DNA of 47,084 nucleotides from Ichthyophonus hoferi (lineage: Eukaryota > Opisthokonta > Ichthyosporea > Ichthyophonida > Ichthyophonidae), in NCBI GenBank assembly GCA_002751075.1, contig NAOQ01000511.1, positions 2,862 to 49,945 of the forward strand. Direction: 5' to 3'. Positions 37,268 through 47,084 of the stretch are shown piece after piece. Position numbers and translations under genes: made by a program. Below the pieces are notes generated by a model that was given only the letters and a program-made list of their open reading frames with translations, was not told where the DNA came from and made no database searches. Positions within the stretch are counted from its first letter, which is position 1; the number at the start of each line of letters is the position of its first letter.

Positions 37268-39553
37268 TTAGTAATAGGACCTGCGGGGATTGTTCTGCGT
37301 GTTGCCTGTCATATATACACCCTCCCTATGCATAGAATGATAAGTATATAGGTCTAGGTCCCTACCATGGGGTTAGGCCGATAGCGGTAAGCTAACATCA
37401 TTCTCTTACGGTAGGTATCAAACTCGTCGTCCTCCACTCGTACCTGTAGGTAAAGTGTTACTCTCCTCTCCTTCGCCCCACATACCCCCACTGTAGGCCA
37501 CTTACATCCTCAGGCCGTTCCACTCCTAGTCCAGATCCCTGGGTAGTGCCCCTATGGAGTATCCCAATAGATTAGCAAGTAGCCCTGCTCCATACAGTCA
37601 CATACAGTGAATACATGACCTCACCGCCCTACGGGTGCTGTGATGCCTTGTCCTTGTGCGCCCAATCCTTGCCCATCCTGCCATCCACTCTTCCGCAGCA
37701 ACTTATACCTACACCCCCTTGGTGTCAGTACGGTGGAGAACCTATCCCATTATATAGAGGGCTCTTACATACCCAACATTGTCCTGGCCTAGCCTGTTGG
37801 CCTGATAGTCTGTATCATCATATGGACTCTTAGTCTTGAGTGCCTCGGCCTTGCGCAAGAACCTGAAAGGCAGCAGGTTAGCCCCCAGCACACCTTCCTG
37901 CCCACCTAGGCTCTCTGGTTTACTGTATACTTGTTAAGTTCCTCCTTAGGAAGATAATCCGCTATATGGTGCTTTCCCTCCGCCGCCTCCGTCAGCCTCT
38001 TGGCCTCATCTTGTCACATACTCCTCCCTGTTAGTCTCTCCCTCCACCACCATCAGCCAACCCCATTCTCTATAATAACTTACTCTCAGTTTGTCTCATC
38101 TCATCTTGCCGTTTTCGGTGTAGACCTACTGCTTTCTCCCACTCTTCGTCTGAATTATTCCTGTCCCTCCCCAACATTTAGCCTCAGCCCTCGTAGCCAT
38201 GTCGGCTATCCCCATCTTATACTTCCTAGACCATTCTGTTTATCTCTGACCTCACTTCCAAAATATTTATCCAACCAAAACTGGGGGCACAACCTCCCTC
38301 TCCCCACAGGCTATCCCTACCCATTCCCTCCTCGTTGTCTTTTCATAGAACCTTCCCGTCCATCCCTTGGCACTATTCTCTCTGTATCCTCGCCCCACCT
38401 GCTACCTCGCTTCTTGTTCTGTTCGCCGCCCTCTCCTGCTGCTAGTGCTGCTGCTGTCGCTCTTGCCTTGGCTGAGATTATATAAAAAGGAGGGAGTGGG
38501 GGTGCAGGGTTAGGGACCCTGTCACAGCCTCCTCTCAGATAGTGTGGGGGCTGCACCTACCCAGTGCAAAGGTGGCTTGCAGACCTTCAAAGTGTACCAG
38601 ACGGGCCTGGAAGTGAGCATGGCCAGGCCGACCTTCGGTGAGAAAGCTGTAGGTGACCGTAGACTATGAGCCGGCTAGCCACTCCCACTTCCCACTTCCC
38701 TCCTCCCCTCCCCTCTCCGTACACACCTGTACTGCTCTTGTAAACCAGCTATGACACCCTTTCCTTTCTGGGCCACATAGGCAGCTACCTTGTCAATGTC
38801 ACCCGTCTGTACCCCTACCCTCCCTCCTCCACCCTGGTGAGCCACAAGGTCCCTTAGGTGTGGGTACATAGGGATGGTAGAAAACCCCTAGACCAATAGC
38901 CTCCAGGTGACCTTCAGTATCCACTACCTCTATTAGCCCTACTATGCATATTTGGTTATAATGCTGTGTTTTCTATTTTCACACTTAAAGATGCTGTTCT
39001 TATCCTTAGAAGTATATGCGCAGACTTGCTGGTATGCAGCTATAGTGTAGTGTTGAAGTGTATACATGTGCCTTGGTATCCCCATGTATGTTTTAAATGA
39101 CCTCTCTCTGAATACAGACAGACAGAACCTCACACACCTTCTTCAACAGGGTTTGTTACAGGATGAACCTGTGGTAAAGTCGTGTTCTTAACAGTGGCTT
39201 GGTGCTCCTCCTCTATTTCCTTATCTGAGTCTGAGTCCCAAAGAATAGTCTTGTGTGGTGTTTTCTCTTCTGAAAGGCCATATAGTAAGTCCTAGTTAGA
39301 AGAGGTCGGGGCAGGGGGAGGCAGGAGGAAAGCTGTCTGCTGTCACCCTCAATCATACCTTGCTCTCGGGAAGCAACATTAAACACGGTAAGACTTTGAG
39401 GTAGAGCTTACCCGATGTGGCCGGCTTGGCGAGTGAAAGGCCTACACTTGTGGTCACAGCCACCGGGCTGAGTAGTGTTTTTTCCTCCTTTGACTGTTCC
39501 TGTTGCTTCATAAACCAGGCCATGAAGCTGCCATCATTGGGTGGTTTGGCCAT
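37268..39553 (-). CDS. SUGP1: SUGP1-like splicing factor (SURP and G-patch protein, SF4)
   Basis: SUGP1 acts with SF1/U2 snRNP in branch-site recognition and its G-patch activates a DEAH helicase. Exons: 39553-39412, 39269-39138, 38814-38727, 38646-38561, 38471-38321, an unresolved exon between 38320 and 38150, 38149-38084, 38009-37931, 37862-37773, 37708-37625, 37551-37506, 37443-37366, 37294-37268 (TAA). The order matches human SUGP1: NDGSFMAWFMKQQEQ near the N-terminus, one SURP domain (IDKVAAYVAQKG to FLTEGRPGHAHFQARL), a ULM-like KKRGSRWGED, a helical stretch WEKAVGLHRKRQDEMRQTE, then GKHHIADYLPKEEL, a G-patch (YKLLRKSGWQDGQGLGAQGQ) and the tail RKRMMLAYRYRPNP + NNPRRSYY. Human SUGP1 has two SURPs; only one is seen here. 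A frame open upstream to ATG at 39724 could add 57 residues. Confidence 0.93.
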
Positions 39554-39724
39554 GGTCAAGAAGTAGATATCCACCCCTCCTAGCCTGTGTAGTGATTGTC
39601 CCAAAACTCTCTCTGTAATATCCTCTACATAAAATTTATATGACTTTAGTTGTACTGTACTTGATGTCAATACAATAGGAAAGTTAATCAAATATGTCTG
39701 AGGTCCTAATCTTGGTATTTTCAT

Positions 39725-42700
39725 ACCCCTATATATAATTTAGTCAACCTATAGGCCACTCTATTATGCTAGGTTAGAATGCCAGACTGTGTAGCCCCAA
39801 TGACAGGGAATTAAGTTGACGAAATAGGGATCCAAATTAAATAGTGGATCATTGTACGATTAAGATTAAATATTGATCATACCGATTAGTGGACAAATAA
39901 GTATTGATTATACCAATTAATTGATCAAAAAGTACCAATCATCTGTATAAATTGAATATATTTGGTTAATTATGGTCTATTCCTTTCATTGGCCAAATTG
40001 GTTCCTGTGATTAAATATTCCTGTCATGGAAGTGTTACAAGATAGATTGTTAAATGGGGGGCTTGAGTAAACAAGTCCTGGTATTAAAATGCAATATGTA
40101 TAGTTAACATAAAACATATACATTAGAGCAAACTACTGGCTTCTCCTGAGGATGGAAACATTGAGTGGAGTGATGATATTAGCATTCTAGTAGAAAGAGC
40201 TGCTAATGCATGATACATATAGTTTTTTATGGAGTGTAGAGGGTTGTGGACTTGTGTACTCAATCACCCTAGCTTTTTCAGTATAACAATAAGCCCCCGT
40301 TCTTTTTTGTGACAATCCTTTTGTATTTTATTGCTGTTCAGAGTAGGGCTGAGGAAACCATCTTATTGCACACGAAAGGGAATCCCAAGTTTATTGGAAT
40401 AGTTAAATAAAATATCTCTACGTGAAGGCAATAAGTAAGAACTTGTTACTCTGACAAATAAAATTTGTTTTTTATTCAACTGTCTAAATGTAATTGTACT
40501 TATTTATTTCAAATGTGGAAATGTGGTGCCCGTGATTGATTGCTTACCTCCAAAATAGCTAGTGGTTTGTATTCTTATATTGGTTTTGAGACGTGATGCA
40601 ATGAATGATAATTAACTAAATAAGATCAGTTAAATACAAGTTAATAACCAAATATGTAGGGAATTACCTTTTAATTGGTGCACCACAATAACAGCTTTTT
40701 TGTTACTTTTTCTTGTAAGTAATAATATACACCAAATAAGACCTACTAGCTACAAAAGAGTGCGGAAATTGGATGAAGTAATTTAGACAAGCAAATCCTG
40801 CAATTCACGCATTGTTGGGCTATCATAGTCACACAATATGTTTTATTACAAAATTAAGCAAAGTAACATTGACCTTGTTAAATATATGACTTGGTCAAAA
40901 TCATGTACCTAAATAATTTACTAGCTAATAATATAGTAGTATAGTATGTGCAACTATGTGACCATTTAAGCAAATATTTAAATTTTAACTACTAATATTG
41001 GAGTCTTAAATTGACTTTTATCTAATATGAATGGCTGATATGTAGAAGGATATTGTGAATTAATAATTGTTTACTTGCAATTGGGCTAATAATACTGTTA
41101 GATATCATTTTGGGGCATATAATTCTGCTGGCATCCAAAATATCTTGAGCTTATTCTTCATCCTTTAGATTGGAATCATCTACCTCATCAGTTTTAGTTT
41201 GACATTACACTATTTTTTAGTTAATAAAAACCCAATAGTCTGCCCATATGCTTGAGTCATCTAACGTTGGTGTATTTTCTTACATTTTTGTAGCACAGAT
41301 CCTAGCTATTCATAACCTTGCAAGATGAACGCTGGATACAATATGGATCTGGACTGAGAAGCTCTCTAATGGATCGAGGAAGAATTGCACATAACATGTA
41401 ATGATTAAAATAAGTTTTGAAAACCTTACTTTAAAAGTAAATAAAATTCTTAAGTTAAAAGTATCTGACTTTCTAAAGTATTGATTCCTATGGTCAAAAG
41501 CTAATATGCAAGGGGATAAATATAAACGCTAAAAAACAAGTCCGGATGATTTACAGTGAATGGTTCTTATATAAATTTTATATTTTAACTTACTAGTACT
41601 AAAATATAACTTGTTTATAAGAAATGTTTCTTGCTAATCATTTGATTGCCAAATTTATCTTTTTGACTATCTACTTTATATTTAAATGTAATACCAATCT
41701 TATAGATTGCGAGTCACCAATCTTATTGTTTGATCCTTCTTTATTCTATCAGTCTGATGAATTGAAGTATTTAGATCTCAAACACCCAGAGAATTCACTA
41801 AGCACAAAAATTCAATGCCCAATTATTAATTGGTCAAATAATTACTGGCTAGTATGCAATTATTATAATAATTACTTGATATTATCCTTACATATATGTA
41901 CCCAATAAATAATAGTATTCCGAATATGTTGACTTAGTTGACTAAGGACTACTAGCCTATACTAATAAATATTATATAAAGAAATATTATATAGCTGTAT
42001 AATTAAGTTATTATACAATTGGTATTAAATTGCCAATAATATGGGTTTATGTTATGCGTTTCATCACAATATTAAAGAGGCAATTACTTCCATGTAATAA
42101 ATATCAATACTAACAACTTTTGCATACATGTTGATGTAAAACATATTTGCAAGTATAGTAGTTGATTATTTAAACTTATTTCTATTTATAATTTATTGAT
42201 ATAAATGTAATCGTTTTCTTACAATATCCATTAATCTGGTCGCATAAATCTGGAAAATACACTTGAGTTGTACAGTTCATATTTGGGATTGACAGTGATT
42301 GGTTATTTAAATAAAAACTAAACGCCATTTGAACTATCCTGTCAGTACCCACTTGTTATATTATTGCATCACACCTATATAAAGAGTTTTTATGAAGTTC
42401 ATTCAGTTAAATGCAAATATTCAAGCAAAACATTTATATGCATTCAATTCATTAGTATATTGAATTGACAACCAAAAACAATTATAGAATTCACTGTATG
42501 ATTACTTTTATTAAGTCAGAGGTGTTATGCTTAATTAATATGTTTTTATATTTTAATTTTTGTAGAACTTATTCAACATTGTCGTAATTTTTGTAAACAA
42601 TATATGTAAAGAGTTTCTGAAACTATAATATTAAAATATACTACACAATGACTGACAGTGTTATTTATTAATACTTGGTACATAATTAGAAAATAAGCAA

Positions 42701-43079
42701 ATTTTTAATGCTTGAACTTTTTTATCAAGCATTGTGCGTTGGTCATAATAATTCAAGGGCTTCAATTTATTTTCACCTAGCAAAAATGATTACTAACTAC
42801 CCGTTAAAATCTAATTGGTGTGGACTTAAATATATTTATTTAATTGGACCTATTTAGGTTGAGGTTTTTGGTTTAAGGGTATAATTATATATAATATAAA
42901 AAAATATTTTGAGTAATAAATAGGCTTGCAGATAAGAGGCTACATACAGTTTACATTGAATGATAATTACTCACTGGCTGTTTTATCACTATTCTATAAA
43001 CCACTAACCCAGGCCAAACATAAATAATAAGGTTTTAATTGTACATACTTATACAAATTTAATTTGTTTCAAAAAGCTT
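39725..43079. other. Very AT-rich gene-free stretch
   Basis: About 3.3 kb of roughly 70 percent AT DNA to the right of the SUGP1-like gene. One frame at 41624-41908 is open for 94 codons but its residues are mostly Ile, Leu, Asn and Tyr as AT-rich DNA would give, and no family is recognised. TTGG/CCAA pentamers remain common. No exon with splice consensus, RNA gene or terminal repeat is supported. Confidence 0.6.
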
Positions 43080-43425
43080 CATGCACTGTCTATCATCAAT
43101 TGCAAGAGGATGATCAACAAAGGTGGTCTATAATTACTATTGGGAATAAAACTAGTATCTGTTGTACTAAGTTCTATTTGATGTACAATGTTCCAATCTA
43201 CTGCAGATTAATTTAGATGGTTGTCATTAGGCAAGGAAAAACTTAAAGCCTGTATAAGTTCTCTTTGTAATACAAACACTTGTTCTGAGTTCAAAGATGC
43301 TTTAGACTTCTTAACTTGCAACTTGCAATATGTGCAATAACTATGATCTAACCTACTGTGATGGTAGATGGACACTATACAAGTATTTTCTAATGGTAAA
43401 ACCACACCAGGTTTGACTAATCAGC
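43080..43425 (-). pseudogene. Coding-like relic, weakly like the start of a SMYD (SET-MYND) protein
   Basis: On the minus strand a frame begins after TTAG and reads KPGVVLPLENTC...SYCTYCK, with C-x2-C. SMYD-type SET proteins have a similar KPGE-V-L block just before the CxxC pair that opens the MYND finger. The rest of the MYND finger is not found, and the open parts on either side of one stop have coding-like residue use without known motifs. It sits alone in AT-rich DNA. It is either a decayed copy of a host gene or chance; kinship is a weak inference. Confidence 0.2.
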
Positions 43426-44248
43426 TTTATAGTAAAACATCTGGTTGATAAATTTAGATCACTTGAGAATTAAAAGACATAATATAAATTAACAATAAGA
43501 CAAATAAATTAATTTCTGGAAAAGCTTTGACAACTATTGACGACTGAGAACGGTCTATTTTGATGACTGAAAACAGCAATTCTACTATTGTTGCTAAATT
43601 CTGATATATAGTTATTGTGCATAAAATTACTTTTTAGACTCCATCTGTTATATTAAAACTGAAAAGAACCCAACAGGGTTTTGCATAAATATTTTATTTG
43701 CTCAGAACTCTAAAATTTCCGTTTTATTTAATTCTAAATAACTCACTGATTATTATTGAAAACAATATCCGACTAACATTTAGTTCTTATCACAGAAAGA
43801 CTATTCCATAAGCTAGTTGACTTGGCAACACTTTATTGCTAAGTCATGGCCCACTAGAAGGAATGATTGCCAATAACTTTCTAATGGACTTAATTGGTAA
43901 ATAGAAATATAACTGAATGCATAAATGTCATGGCTATAATAAAAAACAATTTATCTAAACATGGTGAAAAACTTGGTTCCAACAATTTTTAGTACTACAA
44001 CAGAGTAAGGATAGTAAGTTAGAAAAAACAATGAATAATTCATACCTTGTTTACTACCTCACCTCCAATTGTACTAATAAGGTTGGTAATGATTAATTTA
44101 ATTGGCAAAAGTCAAGATTATATAAGTAAAATGTAGAAAAAATGATGTGATTATTTCAAATACAAAAATAGGATTATTTTTTGTAAATGAAAATTACATC
44201 TATTTGGTCACATCAAAAATATTATATATATATATAAGTAACTAGTCA

Positions 44249-44610
44249 GATCAAGGACGTGATGGCCCTTGATCCAGTTTATACTAATTTGCTTTCATCA
44301 AGGATAATTATGGTTAAATGCATTGCATAAAACATTGCAGCTGCTAATCAGCTATATATTATTAAGATCAAGTGTGTACTTCTAGATTGCATTAAAAACA
44401 GTTCACTAATCACCTATGATAGGCCCATAGTGTGGTAGTTATTAATTAAGAAAATAATTATTAAGAGAGAGAATCCAGGAAGTGTTTTGGATAGAGTGAA
44501 CAAGAACTTGGTATAAAATCAGTGGCAAGATCACAGTAAAAGAGTGATCTTTTAAAATTATATTGAAACTGTATTTGCTCAATAAACACTGGTCTTGAAA
44601 AAAACTGAGT
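44249..44610 (+). mobile_element. LTR-like segment (fossil, family uncertain)
   Basis: The segment starts with a perfect 8-bp stem (GATCAAGG ... CCTTGATC), contains a TATAAAA at about 44513, a second 8-bp stem (AAGATCAC ... GTGATCTT, 44527-44551) and an AATAAA near 44580. This order of TATA, stem and poly(A) signal is like a retroelement LTR. A second copy is not seen in the window and no primer-binding site is recognised, so it may be a lone LTR, part of an old Ty3-type element running to the right, or chance. Confidence 0.25.
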
Positions 44611-45119
44611 TATTATTGTATTAAATTGGGTAGATTATTTACTATTGATTTAGATATTTGTGCTAGCATCTCCTCAACAAGCTCTTCATATGTAAAAAAA
44701 AGATCTATCAGTAGTCATATCAGTTGTCATATATAACTAGTGTTTGTGTTTGCGTGTATTAAGTATATGAGTTGTGTATAGTATGGTACCTCTAAAGATA
44801 TTGGTCTAGCACAATTGACACTTGTGCATATTTTGTATTAAGTTGCTAATTAGTTCAGCAGTGTCTTTAATTAAGGTATCTTATAATTAATTCATTTTAG
44901 TAATACTTGCTACTAGTCGTCTTTCTGTTACAATCCAAATTTCTGATTGGAAATCATAACCACAAGTAAGCAAATGAACCACTAAGATTTCTAATTGGAT
45001 TACATAATCTTATGTTTCCCAAGGTTCTAATGATTCAGGAGCAACAAGGTTAACTGGAATAGTGACTTATTCAATATGCTAGCCAAAAAGCCATATGTTG
45101 TAGTTTAAATATATATATC

Positions 45120-46826
45120 ATTATTATAATATACAGTTTTTCTACACATAGAATAAAAGGGGAGAATGCTATTATAGTACCATTATTAGGCACATTGTTA
45201 TCAGTAGAAAATGCAATATATTTAGTCCCAGTATCTTATGCTTGATGAATTCTATCTGAATCAATCAGGAACTGATTTTGACATATAGTACATAAAAAGC
45301 TTTGATATGTAAGGCTAAACACTTGGCTAAATATAATCATGCAAGTATGAAAGAAGACTAGCTGGTTTAGTTTTATTTAAAGTTCTAAACACATTATACA
45401 ATTAGAGACTACCAACCAACCAATTGACCTAGAAAATATCAAATATAAATTAACTAATCTATTGGTAGGCACCCATTTAAAATAACAAATTGACTCTCTT
45501 GAATAAAGAATAACCTAATCAAAATATGCCTAAAATCCTAAATAATAATTCAGAAAAGATGCTTGGTTACGTTCACAAGGATTACATTCATGTTAAACAC
45601 ATTCCAGATGTTGCCAATTTGGAGAGTGTATCTCTTTCTATTCATTATAGCCTCAACAAGAGACTAAGCATCCTTCTAAATTCTAAAAATAATACAATGA
45701 TCATATACCGTACAACAGTAATTGACCCAATAACAGGTTTACCTGAAATGGAGGATGAGGATCTGACCTTATGATTTAGGACATCAGTGAATAAGACATA
45801 ACCTGTTTAAATCTTAATACTTTCTACATTTATAAATGACTTGACCAGAGATCTAGGTATGGTATCCTCTTCTAATTTAATAAGAGAAAATAGTTATATA
45901 TAGCTAATAATCACAAAATAGTGATAGCATTTAAAGTGTGGTTTGTGGTTTCCACATATAATGAGTTCTAAATTTTAAATCCCACCCAATGTTGTAATTT
46001 TAGCATGTTAGCTAAGCAACTGGGTTAAGGTGTAACTGACAGGTTAACCATCTACCACAAGCTACATAAACAAAGTGCAATTTTTAGTCAAGAGCTGCTT
46101 AAATCTTATAAATGAATGAATGCGTTTAGCAAAATAGAGTGTGACTTTGTAAGTGATGACTACTAATAATCACAATATTAATACAAAGAACACAAAGTAC
46201 ATCAGAGGTCTGACTTTCACCCCATAGTCTATCATCAAAGCCAAAAAGATGAAGATCACTTTTTCATAGACTCACAGGATTTATCCAAAAAAGACTTACA
46301 CTCTGTGTTCACTACTAGTGAGGAACCTGTGGTTTACCCATTAGTAGACTTCAGCCTTGACTCTGTTTCATCTGATAGTTATATGGCAATGACAAGCTTT
46401 GAAGAATTATCTTTCATTGAAGCCAGCTTTGTCAATATTCCAATATTAGTAAACTTTATCCGCATCAAAATTCTTTAAGAAAGGATGCTGATAAGGAGAA
46501 ATAATTAAAGTAGTTAATTGAATTGCCTGGAAATTCATCAAATGGCATGCCATTATCAATCACATCCACAGTCAGTATTTAATGACCATAATAGGATATT
46601 ATTTAAAAAGTCACTTTGGCATAAATCGTCCTTGGTTTCATCTATTTAATTAGGAAGTGAAATGTTTGATGAGTTAAAACTGAAATTAATTGAAGTGGAT
46701 AAGTTCCTTTGCATGTATTAACAACTCCTTGATATAGAAAATCCCAATGCTAATATTAAATACTTTAGCAGATATCTTAAGACTAGCCTGACATAAGAGA
46801 TTTTCCCACGTTTTATAGATACCTGA
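45120..46826 (+). other. Broken coding-like relic of unrecognised family
   Basis: Several stretches on the plus strand have protein-like residue use rather than the Ile/Asn/Lys pattern of random AT-rich DNA. The clearest are 45526-45774 (83 codons, including YHKD-like KMLGYVHKDYIHVKHIP and DPITGLPEMEDEDL) and 46182-46475 (98 codons, including acidic and Ser-rich runs such as VDFSLDSVSSDSYMAM). They are separated by non-coding or broken sequence. I recognise no domain. Position to the right of the LTR-like segment makes an old retroelement possible but unproven. It looks broken in many places. Confidence 0.35.
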
Positions 46827-47084
46827 TTAATTTGATATGTTAGATAATTGACATTTTAAATTGGAATTCTACTCGCGACCATGTCCAATTCCAGGCAAAG
46901 CAATAATTATTTGAAAAGGAAACCCCGACATATTTAATAAAACATTTATTGCTTAAGGTTTAATTATCTAATCAAATTTAAGTTATTATTTTTGAAAAGA
47001 TGAATAAAATCGTGATGATTCAAGCTTTAATATGTGTTTTCTACCATGTAATTACAATAGGTTTGTTTTAGAAAAAGATTAAGA

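Noticed and set aside
45120-46826. A reassigned genetic code (TAA read as Gln), suggested by coding-like relics whose interruptions are mostly TAA
   Set aside because: Five well-supported genes in the same window stop at TAA and none has an in-frame TAA or TAG, so the host code is standard; in AT-rich DNA TAA is simply the commonest stop. Decay explains the pattern.
1-47084. CRISPR arrays, tRNA, rRNA, bacterial operons or defence systems
   Set aside because: No regularly spaced direct repeats, no tRNA B-box-like pattern that folds, and spliced eukaryotic genes throughout.

Overview
The window looks like nuclear DNA of an opisthokont. It holds six protein genes, all rich in spliceosomal introns (GT-AG with one GC-AG, mostly about 60-800 bp, short exons). 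In order they are an OPT-family oligopeptide/metal-chelate transporter (+, 5' end cut off by the window), a choline/ethanolaminephosphotransferase (+), a BARD1-like RING-ankyrin-BRCT protein (-), a single-box HMGB/NHP6-like protein (+), a 4E-T (EIF4ENIF1)-like eIF4E-binding protein (-) and a SUGP1-like splicing factor (-). BARD1 with ankyrin repeats, 4E-T and SUGP1 point to the animal side (Holozoa). An OPT transporter is typical of fungi, plants and protists and is not a usual animal gene. A unicellular holozoan or an early-branching animal would fit both; the species cannot be fixed from sequence alone.

Layout: 1-7.6 kb OPT; 7.6-11.5 kb AT-rich, gene-free; 11.5-15.2 kb phosphotransferase; 15.2-16.7 kb spacer between convergent genes; 16.7-21.9 kb BARD1-like; 21.9-25.4 kb AT-rich with a broken Ty1/Copia fossil; 25.4-26.4 kb HMG-box gene; 26.4-29.4 kb spacer with a structured hairpin element; 29.4-34.8 kb 4E-T-like; 34.8-37.3 kb spacer; 37.3-39.6 kb SUGP1-like; 39.6-47.1 kb very AT-rich with only coding-like relics and an LTR-like segment. 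Genes sit as islands of higher GC in AT-rich spacers.

Exon boundaries were placed by hand from splice consensus, reading-frame continuity and family alignment. All frames close for OPT, the phosphotransferase, HMGB and 4E-T. BARD1 closes with two weaker junctions, and SUGP1 has one unresolved internal exon. Five genes end in TAA and one in TGA, so the standard code applies.

The genes do not form one pathway. They cover membrane lipid synthesis and transport (OPT, phosphotransferase), chromatin and DNA repair (BARD1, HMGB) and mRNA processing or translation control (SUGP1, 4E-T). I see no CRISPR, tRNA, rRNA or operon-like cluster. The most interesting items are the animal-type BARD1 beside an OPT gene, strong over-representation of CCAAT/ATTGG in non-coding DNA, frequent GTAGG splice donors, and a two-hairpin element near 27.45 kb.
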